Below are positions 8,393 through 16,283 of a stretch of 64,000 bases of DNA, piece after piece. This DNA is from Allohahella marinimesophila. Lineage in GTDB: Bacteria > Pseudomonadota > Gammaproteobacteria > Pseudomonadales > Oleiphilaceae. Position 1 is the stretch's first letter. Every line of letters starts with the position of its first letter. The stretch spans positions 372,001 through 436,000 of the forward strand of contig NZ_BAABBO010000001.1 of assembly GCF_039538005.1 (NCBI RefSeq). Reading direction: 5' to 3'. The position numbers and the translations under genes were made by a program. The notes beneath the pieces were generated by a model. The model was given only the letters and a program-made list of their open reading frames with translations, was not told the origin of the DNA and ran no database searches.

Positions 8393-9845
8393 TGGCAAGA
8401 GATCCTGTCAGTGGACCATCTGTAGTTCGATACTTGTCCATACGACTGACGACCCGCTGCAGATAATGCCTCGTCTCTTCATAAGGCAGGTTTTCGATGA
8501 GATGATCGTAAACCTCTTCTGGTGTCATGGCATTGATCTTCGGCAAGGCCGTACCCAGACGGGTCGTGCCAATGAAGGCCTTGGCGACATTGCCAGCGCC
8601 AGTATTGTAGGCTGCTATCGAACAGTAGAGCCGGCTCAGAGGATCGTTCACCCCCTTGAGATATCGATAATAGAGAATGTTCAGGTATGTGGACCCAATC
8701 TCGATGTTCTTGTCCTGGGTATACAGATATGAGGGCGCCAGAACTCTGCCTTTGCCGAACAACTGCTCAGTGGCGTCTATGCCCGCTGACCCTGGCACGA
8801 TCTGCATCAGGCCGTAGGCAGGCACTGGCGATTTTGCCATCGGATTGAATGCTGATTCGGTTTCGATAATGGCATAGACCAGGGCCGTGTCCATCTTGGC
8901 ACTGTTGGCAAAGGTGGTGACATCGCCTTCCAGTAGTCGCGCCGCTTTTGGCAGCCGGTTCAGGCGAGCGTCTGCCATCTGGCGTGGTGCAGGGACTGCC
9001 TTCGGCTGCGGTGTGGACTGAACGGGTTCACTGGCCTTCGGTGTCGGCTTAGACTGAGGCTCGGCCTTGGGTGCTGGTGTTGCTTCAGGTATCGGATCTG
9101 GCTCTTCAGCCTCCGAACCCAGCGGGACCTCTATGGTGACAACCTTCTGACCCTGCTGGTTGGTACTTTCCTTTCGGCTCTGCTTCGACACAAGATCGTT
9201 GACGATGGCGTTGACTTCCTCGTCGCTGGGCTCAGTCTCGTCAGAGACGAAAGGTAGTAGAATCGGCTCCGGCTCGACCTCAGCGGTCTGCAGCATTGTC
9301 AGTTCGGCCTTGCTCCGCTTCTCGATCGCCTGCGCTATTTTGTCGTCAGAAAAGGCTTGTGCCTGGTTTTTGGTGAGCAGGGCTTTCAGACGCTCACCGA
9401 GACGTTCATCACTGACACCCTTGTCGTCAGCATCAACAACGGTGGACATCGCTATGGTTTTTTTCTCGAAGTCTACCGAATTCCGCTCCTTCAGATCGCC
9501 TGAGTAGTCCACCCAGACCTTTGGGCCGGACAGCTCGGGAGTGTCCCAGACCTGCTGCAATTCCTTGCTGTAGCGCTCAGTCTCCTCCGCAGCGATTCGA
9601 GTATAGGCGGCGTACTCTTCCATCAGTTTTGTCTTGTAATCGTCGAACTCGCCCTGGTGAGATTTTTTGTAGGCTTCAAAGTCATCCGCCTCGGTGTTCT
9701 GCGGCTTGGCGTCAGTCGAGCCAGAGGCCGTGGCAGCTTCCAGCTCCGCGAAAGGATCGTCCGCATTTGCCATCTGTATGGCAGGCAACAGCAGCAAGAC
9801 TGCCAATGCTGAAGGCGCGAGGTGACGATAGCCGAAGATATACAT
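8382..9845 (-). CDS. MltC-like lytic transglycosylase with FxxYK repeats
   Basis: A 487-aa periplasmic murein hydrolase. It has a cleavable signal peptide (to about ANA, residue 28) and no lipobox, unlike E. coli MltC. Next come four 11-residue repeats starting FEAYK, FDDYK, YAAYT, TERYS. A DUF3393-like region follows (KVWVDYSGDL, FEKKTIAMSTV), then a proline/lysine-rich linker (about 240-300) and an SLT domain with catalytic Glu330 in IIETESAFNP, YGLMQIVP and AAYNTGAGNV. It would cleave the MurNAc-GlcNAc bond of peptidoglycan to form 1,6-anhydro products. The start has AGGA nine bases upstream. It heads a leftward operon with the two unknown envelope genes. The catalytic domain is secure; the specific role in this locus is inferred. 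Confidence 0.88.
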   Translation of the reverse strand: MYIFGYRHLAPSALAVLLLLPAIQMANADDPFAELEAATASGSTDAKPQNTEADDFEAYKKSHQGEFDDYKTKLMEEYAAYTRIAAEETERYSKELQQVWDTPELSGPKVWVDYSGDLKERNSVDFEKKTIAMSTVVDADDKGVSDERLGERLKALLTKNQAQAFSDDKIAQAIEKRSKAELTMLQTAEVEPEPILLPFVSDETEPSDEEVNAIVNDLVSKQSRKESTNQQGQKVVTIEVPLGSEAEEPDPIPEATPAPKAEPQSKPTPKASEPVQSTPQPKAVPAPRQMADARLNRLPKAARLLEGDVTTFANSAKMDTALVYAIIETESAFNPMAKSPVPAYGLMQIVPGSAGIDATEQLFGKGRVLAPSYLYTQDKNIEIGSTYLNILYYRYLKGVNDPLSRLYCSIAAYNTGAGNVAKAFIGTTRLGTALPKINAMTPEEVYDHLIENLPYEETRHYLQRVVSRMDKYRTTDGPLTGSLANAD

Positions 9846-9907
9846 GATGAACGTCCTTTCGACGGTGGGCTGTTTGTACAGTGATGTTATCGGTTAAGCC
9901 TGATGGA

Positions 9908-10510
9908 CTAGTTGCTGTTCTCGAACTCAGCGTCGAGTTCCTTGGCTGCTTTTTCTGCAAGGAAGCGTTCGTAGAGAACAGCTTCGTTCTGTGGCGAAAG
10001 ACTCTGATTGCCGGAGGCTTCTACCAGATCCTTGAATAGGGCCTTCGTAACCTCTGGCGACATAGCCATCATGACGCAGAAGTTCTGGGTGTTGTCCGCC
10101 ATGGTCACATAGTCCATCTTGATGGCACGGCTACCGGCGAGGTTCTTTTCAGTGACCTGCTTGGATACTGACTCGAAGGAGCTACCGACTGACAGGCCTT
10201 CATTTGTATCTGCCATTCGCTGATAGGTCTTGTCCATCGCCTTGACCTTGATATCGATCTGCTTGGCCAGTTCTGCGCGCGCCAGTGAAGTGGCCGTGCT
10301 CTTGAGATAGTTGAGACCGATGCCTGGCTTTGAGGCAACACACTGGGTGTCGGCAATACCATTTTCAACAACGGGCATCATGACCCAGTCCGGAAGAGAG
10401 GACTGCTGAGCTACCGGCGCTTCAGGAACCTGTTGTTGCGAAGCGCAGGCAGCCAGCGTCGACACGCTGACAATCAGCGCCAGTTTCTTGAAATTACTCG
10501 ATGTGTTCAT
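9908..10510 (-). CDS. LPP20-family lipoprotein
   Basis: A 200-aa lipoprotein: signal peptide with lipobox LAAC (Cys about 22), then a Q/P-rich spacer and LPDWVMMP, the typical start of the LPP20 domain. A long alanine-rich helix follows (LARAELAKQIDIKV). The start at 10510 is chosen for AGGAG six bases upstream; an in-frame ATG 30 bases earlier lacks a site. It lies 62 bp upstream of the transglycosylase gene in the same direction. The residue after the lipid Cys is Ala, so outer-membrane sorting is expected under the E. coli rule. LPP20 proteins are envelope lipoproteins, mostly of unknown role. The lipoprotein call is secure and the family call likely. Confidence 0.82.
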   Translation of the reverse strand: MNTSSNFKKLALIVSVSTLAACASQQQVPEAPVAQQSSLPDWVMMPVVENGIADTQCVASKPGIGLNYLKSTATSLARAELAKQIDIKVKAMDKTYQRMADTNEGLSVGSSFESVSKQVTEKNLAGSRAIKMDYVTMADNTQNFCVMMAMSPEVTKALFKDLVEASGNQSLSPQNEAVLYERFLAEKAAKELDAEFENSN

Positions 10511-10661
10511 TTGAAACTCCTGGGTTCGATATCGGATCACTATGATCGGGTTGCTGTTGTTGATATACCTGGACCTGATGATGCTTGTATTGGACGGACA
10601 GATAATTCAAGTGAACCACTATCGTGACAATGCAGCATCCACTTCTTCTTCAAAATTTGCT

Positions 10662-12152
10662 TCAGTTCGTATGTCGGGAATACTGTGCAGGGAAAGTCTC
10701 GGGCGAGAGCGCGGCTACTGCAGGCATGACCATTCCCGCGTCGGCGCCAATATATGTCGGGTCCAGAACCACATACTTCTTCCCAGCATGGACCACGAAT
10801 GCATCGTCTGGGAGCAAGGGTGTTCGAACAGCCAGGGCGACATGTCCTGGATAGTCGAGCACGACCACATCGAGATTCAAGAGATCATGGAGTAACCAGG
10901 CCAGGAGGATGGAGCGATCCTCACAGTCGTTGATGCCATAGTTCAGACTTTCTTCCGCCAGCAAATAGCGCTCCTCGCCGAACTGTTCCTGATCAGTCTG
11001 ATATTGAAAACTGCTCTGCACAAAATGCAGCAGATGATTGATGGCTTCGCGCTCTGCGAGCGAGCTCAGACGAGGTTGCAATGCATTACTAAGACTTGCG
11101 GCAGTCGGTGCCCCAGGGGGCGTTGAAAAATACCAGTTGAGATCAATCTGTGGATGAGTAGCCAGCAGCGCACTGCGCCCGGCGTCGAAATCGAGCGCCA
11201 TCCCGGTCTGATCGCTGCTGTTTTCTGCAGGTACCAAGAACGAGCGAGTGCTTCCTGAAGCCTGCATGACCTTTTCGAGTCTGAGGTCAAAGTCGCGCAG
11301 GCTTTGATTTGAAGAGCGCTCATACGCGCGAATTTCACGCAAAGCACTCTTGCCTTCGTCATTGTCGGCATCGGCAATAATGTAGAAAGGCTTGTCCCCG
11401 AGACGGACAAAATTATTTCCATATACTGGAATAGAAGCTGGCAAAAGCAGAAATACCGATTGGCCGTCGTAGCCTATTCGCAGGTCGTATCCTAAACGGT
11501 TCAGCAGAAACCAGCAGTAGGCACTCCTGCGGTGACTGTCTTCGTCCCTGAGTTGCCAGCGACAAAGTTGCAATGTGCCCCAGTCACCGAGTGCGAGCTC
11601 ATTGGCAAGCGATCTGAGCCCTTGCAGTGCTGGGCGGTGATCCGCTGAACTGAGTGCAGACCAGGTGGCCGCAAGGACATCACCATCTGCTGACGACAGA
11701 TCAGGCCACTCAACCTCTGGCAGGACGAGACCCTGAACATCGTGGGCAAAGAACGTGTTGTCGATGTCGTGAGGTGACGAGCGAACCGCAATTTTGCCCG
11801 GAGCGCTGTTGGCAGTCGATGCCAGGCTATTGCTGATACGGGGTGGTACTGCTGGCTTGGGGCTCTGGTCGCGGCTGACGCCCTTGAAACGCTCGAAGGC
11901 CTGCCATTCTGTTTCCAGGAATGCGATAAACGCTCTGTCTTCACTGGTCTGAAACTCACTGAAGGCAGCTTGCTCAGCCTGTTTCCAGCGCTCGAACTCG
12001 TCATCGGCCAGTGCAAACGGAATCAGAATTGGCAATAGACCGAATAGTGATGCGAGTAGCAATACTGAGAAGAAGATTGAGCGGGGCCGAGGACTCGATC
12101 TGCTACCAGACGCCTGCAGTTTCGGGCTTCGGGGACAACTGCATCCGTGCAT
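10662..12152 (-). CDS. Membrane-anchored transglutaminase-like (cysteine protease fold) protein
   Basis: A 496-aa protein from ATG 12152 (an alternative TTG lies at 12176). An N-terminal hydrophobic segment (FFSVLLLASLFGLLPILIPF) acts as signal or anchor. Four 11-residue repeats follow, starting FERWK, FSEFQ, FIAFL, FERFK, like those of the MltC-like protein nearby. The C-terminal domain has a transglutaminase/papain-like triad: Cys in YGINDCEDRS (about 410), His in YPGHVAL (about 437) and Asp in VVLDPTY (about 464). It probably acts in the periplasm on an envelope peptide or crosslink; the substrate is unknown. It is divergent from the sigma factor gene. The fold is fairly sure and the activity is inferred. 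Confidence 0.78.
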   Translation of the reverse strand: MHGCSCPRSPKLQASGSRSSPRPRSIFFSVLLLASLFGLLPILIPFALADDEFERWKQAEQAAFSEFQTSEDRAFIAFLETEWQAFERFKGVSRDQSPKPAVPPRISNSLASTANSAPGKIAVRSSPHDIDNTFFAHDVQGLVLPEVEWPDLSSADGDVLAATWSALSSADHRPALQGLRSLANELALGDWGTLQLCRWQLRDEDSHRRSAYCWFLLNRLGYDLRIGYDGQSVFLLLPASIPVYGNNFVRLGDKPFYIIADADNDEGKSALREIRAYERSSNQSLRDFDLRLEKVMQASGSTRSFLVPAENSSDQTGMALDFDAGRSALLATHPQIDLNWYFSTPPGAPTAASLSNALQPRLSSLAEREAINHLLHFVQSSFQYQTDQEQFGEERYLLAEESLNYGINDCEDRSILLAWLLHDLLNLDVVVLDYPGHVALAVRTPLLPDDAFVVHAGKKYVVLDPTYIGADAGMVMPAVAALSPETFPAQYSRHTN

Positions 12153-12179
12153 GTCGCGGGTATTCCTGCGGTCCAAAAG

Positions 12180-12208
12180 TTGAACAGATTACAACCTTTC
12201 TGTACTGT
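12180..12208 (+). promoter_or_regulatory. Candidate -35/-10 promoter of the sigma factor operon
   Basis: TTGAAC at 12180-12185 and TACTGT at 12203-12208 are separated by 17 bases, a good fit to a housekeeping sigma-70 promoter. It lies in the short divergent region before the sigma factor gene and would give a leader of about 45 nt to ATG 12261. No second, alternative-type promoter was recognised. Confidence 0.45.
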
Positions 12209-12260
12209 AATGTCAATTGAGCAGGTAGTATGTCTGCTGTTGGGAACGGAATCCTCAGAA

Positions 12261-13076
12261 ATGACAATCAATTGGCCAGAGCTCGTGTTCAGCGAGCGAT
12301 TCTTTCAGCGAGTAGAAACCCTCGCAAGATCAAGTATCCCGGATGAGGCGACAGTCGAAGAGGCTGTTACCTATACCATCTCCTCTCTCTCTGACGACGA
12401 CTGGAAAAGGTGCAAGAGCTTCAAGGGTGGGAGTGCGCCAGAAACCTTCCTCTACACCCTCAGCACCAATCTCATTCTCGATTATGCACGCAAGGTCTAT
12501 GGCCGACAGCGGCCGCCAGTCTGGCTGAAGCGCAAGGGCATTCTCTGGATGGCCTTGTGGAAATCGCTTTGCCAGGATCGCCAGGCCCCTGAGTCAGTGG
12601 TCGACCGACATCTCGCCCTTGTCGATGGCGATAGACACATAGTGCTGGATGCTATCCGGGAAATCCGGACAAGGCTGCCCTGGTGTGGCGTGAGTAATCG
12701 GGTTGACTCGATGGATGACAGCGAGTCGGTTGTGCGGCTGGTTGAAGCTGCCAGCGTTGATGAGCCGGTCATGGAGGACGATATGCTGTATTTTGCGCAC
12801 GAACTCCTGAAGCAGGAGGACGACTCTGTTGATGCAGACAAACTGTCAATCTCCGATCCCCAGCGGGTGGTGGATGCCGTAACGGGCCTGGAACTGAGCC
12901 AGGAGGAAGCCCTTGTGCTTCGAATGCATTTCTGCGATGGCCTGAGTTTTTCTGCCATCGCTCGTGCGCTTGGGCTACCAAAGCAGGCGCCTGTCCGTCT
13001 TACACAGAAAGCGCTTGAGCGAGCTAGACAGCAACTCACAAGGCGCGGTATCGAGCCGAACCTGGTGGGGGCATGA
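12261..13076 (+). CDS. Sigma-70-family RNA polymerase sigma factor
   Basis: A 271-aa divergent sigma factor. A region-2-like part (FKGGSAPETFLYTLSTNLILDY, then ARKVYGRQR) matches the FrG..AWLy-ia-N pattern for core and -10 binding. A C-terminal region 4 (LSQEEALVLRMHF, SFSAIARALG, then a recognition helix ending RARQQL) would bind -35 DNA. The linker is longer than in compact ECF factors. The next gene encodes a single-pass membrane protein that may be its anti-sigma factor, and eight envelope genes follow. It probably controls this envelope locus, possibly including its own operon. ATG 12261 is chosen because a promoter-like site ends at 12208; upstream in-frame starts would lie in or before that promoter. 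The targets are inferred. Confidence 0.8.
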   Translation: MTINWPELVFSERFFQRVETLARSSIPDEATVEEAVTYTISSLSDDDWKRCKSFKGGSAPETFLYTLSTNLILDYARKVYGRQRPPVWLKRKGILWMALWKSLCQDRQAPESVVDRHLALVDGDRHIVLDAIREIRTRLPWCGVSNRVDSMDDSESVVRLVEAASVDEPVMEDDMLYFAHELLKQEDDSVDADKLSISDPQRVVDAVTGLELSQEEALVLRMHFCDGLSFSAIARALGLPKQAPVRLTQKALERARQQLTRRGIEPNLVGA

Positions 13077-13131
13077 TGAGCCAGCTTGCAGGCGCGGAAA
13101 TTTCAGCCAGCTTTTGAAAAAGTAATCACCC

Positions 13132-14085
13132 ATGGCGAACGACAAAAAGACATCTGAATACCCTGAACGCCTGCTCGGACGCATGCTTGCAGAAGCAGCC
13201 AAAGCCAGGGCCGGCGGCGTTCCTGAGGATTCACGGCCTAGCGACGAGGCGATTCTGAAGCTGTATGAGCAGCTGTCCGATCCATCGACAAAGGCGGCGG
13301 ATCGAGCTGAGGCGATGTCGGTACTTATGCGTGACTCTGAAACTTACGCCAGGTGGTTGACCTTTTCGAGGTTCATGGAGAAGCATGCGGGTGAAGGCAG
13401 CCTGCACCGAAACCCTTCCACGGCCAAGCCGGCTCGGCCTCTCAACTCCACCGCCAATGAAAGTATGGGGCAGAAGCTGCAGCGTCTGCTATCGGGATTC
13501 TGGTACAACCCGGCGCTGAGCGCGGCATTTGGATTGGCTTTGGGTGTGCTGGTCACCAGCCTCTATACCGGCACGCCCAGGACTGGTGAGCACGACGGCC
13601 ACGGACCTGTGCTTTCTCAGCAAGGTGTGCCATTGCCGAGAAAGGCAAGCCAGGACACTGCCGGAACGGCATCCGAACCGTCTACAGCAGCGGCCACTCA
13701 GTTAGGCCAGTCCATGAGATGTATCGATACTCATGCCGCGCTCCCCGGGCGGCTTTGCTATACAGCGACCAGTCCGGATCAGCAATGGTTTCAGATCAGT
13801 GGGTCCGATCAGGTCCGGGCGATCACTGCGCCGCTGGATACCGACAGGATCATCGATGTCAGCACGAGGCAAAATTTGCTGCTGGTCGAACATCAGCGAA
13901 GTGGCGAATTTCAGATTTCGCTGCTGCAGATCAATGATGAGCCACAAGGTCTGAACATTACCCTGCTGCATGGCGATGCGGCTGCCAATGGCTATTTCGA
14001 CGATGTCGTACTCGATGACGACGGTCTGAGTTACAAGCTTCATCGTGGTGATGAGGTGATACAGCGACATTTTGTAGTCCCATGA
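13132..14085 (+). CDS. Single-pass membrane protein, putative anti-sigma factor
   Basis: A 317-aa protein whose layout fits an anti-sigma factor: a cytoplasmic N-terminal region of about 125 residues with a helical, acidic stretch (AILKLYEQLSDPST, RAEAMSVLMRDSE), one membrane segment (AAFGLALGVLVTSLY, about 128-146) and a periplasmic C-terminal domain of about 170 residues rich in beta strands. There is no zinc-binding HxxxCxxC motif. It follows the sigma factor gene by 55 nt and overlaps the next gene by ATGA. The role is inferred from position and topology only. It could instead be a sensor or structural protein of the locus. Confidence 0.62.
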   Translation: MANDKKTSEYPERLLGRMLAEAAKARAGGVPEDSRPSDEAILKLYEQLSDPSTKAADRAEAMSVLMRDSETYARWLTFSRFMEKHAGEGSLHRNPSTAKPARPLNSTANESMGQKLQRLLSGFWYNPALSAAFGLALGVLVTSLYTGTPRTGEHDGHGPVLSQQGVPLPRKASQDTAGTASEPSTAAATQLGQSMRCIDTHAALPGRLCYTATSPDQQWFQISGSDQVRAITAPLDTDRIIDVSTRQNLLLVEHQRSGEFQISLLQINDEPQGLNITLLHGDAAANGYFDDVVLDDDGLSYKLHRGDEVIQRHFVVP

Positions 14086-14858
14086 TGAGGACTTCGATTC
14101 TGCTCATAGTACTGTCACTGTTTCTGGCAGGATGCGGCAGCGTTGAGCACAAAGCCCCAGTCCGCTCATCTGAAGCAGAAGCTGCCTTCCAGCTTGTGCA
14201 GAATGCGGAAGGCCGCAAGGACGACGCGGCTCGTGCCGATCTCAGGAGTGCACTTGGTGTCTTTGAGGCACTCGATGACCGGCCCGGTCGCTGGGCGGCT
14301 TCAGCAGCACTGGCTAATTGGCATATCGCTCAAAGGGAAGTCGAGACGGGGGCGGCGTATTCCCGGCAGGCCTTCGAGCTGGCTCCTCACACGAATTCGA
14401 CCCATGCGATGTATGAATCGTCTTTGCAACTTGGACAGCTGACTCAGGACCGCGACATCATTCTTTCAGCCATGCCACATGCGCAGAATGCACTTGAAAC
14501 GGCCGTAATACATGTGTTGCTGAACGACCATGCTGCGGCAACACAGGCATTGGCAGCGTACGAGCAGCCAGCCAACGCCTCTCGAGCCGAGAACGCCGCA
14601 CGTGCCTTCGTTCTATACCGACTCGGCAAACATAATGGTGACAAGGCGCTGGTCATCGAGGCCTTGAAGCACTATCGCCTCGCTGCTGACGTGTATGGCG
14701 TAACAGATTCACTGTTTCTCGCCGCGACGCTCGAGACATCACCAGCTGCCGCGCTCGAGCTTGCCCAGCGAGCGCTTCTGTCGGCCAGGCAAAGTGGTGA
14801 GCCCTCCCGGATAACGGTGATTGCTCAGTGGTTGGCTTTGAAGGGTTCGCAGCAGTGA
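14082..14858 (+). CDS. TPR-like lipoprotein
   Basis: A 258-aa lipoprotein: signal peptide with lipobox FLAGC (Cys about 18), then alternating alanine-rich helices resembling tetratricopeptide repeats (ASAALANWHIAQREVE, AYSRQAFELAP, AARAFVLYRLGKHN). Such proteins act as scaffolds between envelope partners. Two adjacent ATG codons are possible starts; the first overlaps the previous stop. The 3' end overlaps the MlaE-like permease start (GTGA), which points to a joint complex with the transporter. The lipoprotein call is secure; the TPR fold is inferred from helix periodicity. Confidence 0.75.
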   Translation: MMRTSILLIVLSLFLAGCGSVEHKAPVRSSEAEAAFQLVQNAEGRKDDAARADLRSALGVFEALDDRPGRWAASAALANWHIAQREVETGAAYSRQAFELAPHTNSTHAMYESSLQLGQLTQDRDIILSAMPHAQNALETAVIHVLLNDHAAATQALAAYEQPANASRAENAARAFVLYRLGKHNGDKALVIEALKHYRLAADVYGVTDSLFLAATLETSPAAALELAQRALLSARQSGEPSRITVIAQWLALKGSQQ

Positions 14859-15631
14859 TCGAGGCAATCGGGGGCCACACCCGCCGCACCATCAGCTTCT
14901 TTGGCGATGTTCTGGGACTGTTCGCGCTGACATTGAAACAGTTACCGAAACTGTCTGCTGGTGCAAGAAGGGATGTTTTTCTGACCCAGTTCAGGCGGCA
15001 GCTGTATAACACCGGCTTCAGGGCGGCTTATGTGAACTGCGCCATTGCCGTGTTATTGGGGATAGGGCTTGCTGACCAGCTGTTTGGCTACATGCCGAAG
15101 ATCGGGAACGCCGCAGATCTTTTTGTGGTCGTGGTGGTCAGGGAATTGGCGCCGATGCTGTCGGGAATCATTCTGATAGCGCGCTCGGCGACGGCGGCTA
15201 CAGCTGAGATTGGCTATCTCAGGCTGAATAACGAATTTGATGTCCTGCGGGCTCAGGGTATTGATCCGGTTTTTCTGTTCATCCTGCCGGTCTTCTTTGC
15301 CTTCCCGATATCGCTCTTGCTGATGTTGGTCTATTTCAATTTCGTGTGTCTGATCTCGGCCTGGGCCTATCTGTATTTTCTTGCAGATTCGGGCTGGACG
15401 CTGAGCCTGCTGATTTCGGCAGTGACTGATCGACTGACGGGAGGCGAACTGCTGGTGACAGCGCTGAAGGCGATGCTTGGCGGCGTCGTCATAGCCCTCG
15501 TAAGCCTGCATTCGGGCTGGCGAGTCGGCGGCCGCTTCACCGATATTTCCAGAGCTATCTCGAGCAGCACCACTGCACTGCTGATTGCCTATTTCTGCAT
15601 CAGCATTGGTCTGTCGGTACTGGTGTACTGA
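14855..15631 (+). CDS. MlaE-family ABC transporter permease
   Basis: A 258-aa integral membrane protein of the MlaE/YrbE family: an amphipathic N-terminal region (FFGDVLGLFALTLKQL), a helix with LFVVVVVRELAPMLSGIILIARS, the family-typical R-E-L-A-P-x-L-x-G segment, then ATAAEIGYLRLNNEFDVLRAQGI and three more membrane helices. MlaE permeases move phospholipids between the inner membrane and a periplasmic MCE protein. The start GTG 14855 overlaps the lipoprotein stop. It is followed 1 nt later by the ABC-like subunit and then an MCE protein, as in Mla operons. There is no MlaC or MlaB here. The family is secure; cargo and direction are unknown. Confidence 0.88.
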   Translation: MIEAIGGHTRRTISFFGDVLGLFALTLKQLPKLSAGARRDVFLTQFRRQLYNTGFRAAYVNCAIAVLLGIGLADQLFGYMPKIGNAADLFVVVVVRELAPMLSGIILIARSATAATAEIGYLRLNNEFDVLRAQGIDPVFLFILPVFFAFPISLLLMLVYFNFVCLISAWAYLYFLADSGWTLSLLISAVTDRLTGGELLVTALKAMLGGVVIALVSLHSGWRVGGRFTDISRAISSSTTALLIAYFCISIGLSVLVY

Positions 15632-15632
15632 G

Positions 15633-16283
15633 ATGCTGGAGCTCAGGGGCGTTCAGGTAGGTGCCGGATCGACGCCCTTATTCGAGGGCCTCGACTGCCA
15701 GTTCGATGCTGGACTGATTACCAGCATTCGAAAGGGTGGTGTGCTCGATGGCAGTTCAACACTGCTGAAATGCTGCGCAGGCATTTTGCCCGTGCAGGGT
15801 GGCGAGATCAGCTGGAAAACGCAGTCGGTACACCAAATGCCTGTCGACTGTCGCTTCCAGGCCATCAGTTATTGTTTCGAAGCGGGCGGGCTCGTAAGTC
15901 TCTTTACTGTTTACAACAATATTGCAATCCCGCTTCGGTACCATGGGATCTGCGACGAAGACGAGGTCGAAGAGCGCGTGCAGCGGGCTATGACGCAACT
16001 GGGGATTGCGCACCTGACCCATGCAGAACCGCACGAGCTCAACGACGTTCAGCAACGCCTGGTGAACCTCGCAAGAGCATTTGCGATTGATGCAGATGTG
16101 CTACTCATCGATGAATTACAGACAGGGATGTCGCAAGTGATGTACAGCAAGGTAGTGGCGCAATTACAGGCGCAGGCGGCCCGAAACAAGACAGTCGTCA
16201 TGGTGACTACCTCGGGTGATGAAGATGGCTTTGCGGACCGGCATCTGCTGATTAAAGACAGAACAGTGGTGGAGCGGACATGA
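15633..16283 (+). CDS. Degenerate MlaF-like ABC subunit lacking ATPase motifs
   Basis: A 216-aa protein that aligns along the whole MlaF-type ABC domain but has lost the ATPase residues. Walker A reads GGVLDGSST, with Ser where the invariant Lys should be. The Q-loop glutamine is Glu (CFEAGG). The signature is LNDVQ instead of LSGGQ, and the H-loop has VTTSGD with no His. Only Walker B (VLLIDEL) remains. The reading frame is intact and sits between the permease and MCE genes with an ATGA overlap downstream, so it is not a decayed pseudogene. It may be a structural or regulatory nucleotide-free subunit, or the permease may borrow another ATPase. Family membership is clear; inactivity is inferred from missing residues. 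Confidence 0.8.
   Translation: MLELRGVQVGAGSTPLFEGLDCQFDAGLITSIRKGGVLDGSSTLLKCCAGILPVQGGEISWKTQSVHQMPVDCRFQAISYCFEAGGLVSLFTVYNNIAIPLRYHGICDEDEVEERVQRAMTQLGIAHLTHAEPHELNDVQQRLVNLARAFAIDADVLLIDELQTGMSQVMYSKVVAQLQAQAARNKTVVMVTTSGDEDGFADRHLLIKDRTVVERT

Noticed and set aside
15633..16283. Pseudogene interpretation of the ABC subunit
   Set aside because: The frame is uninterrupted, coupled to both neighbours, and the non-motif regions remain ABC-like; degenerate motifs look selected rather than random decay.
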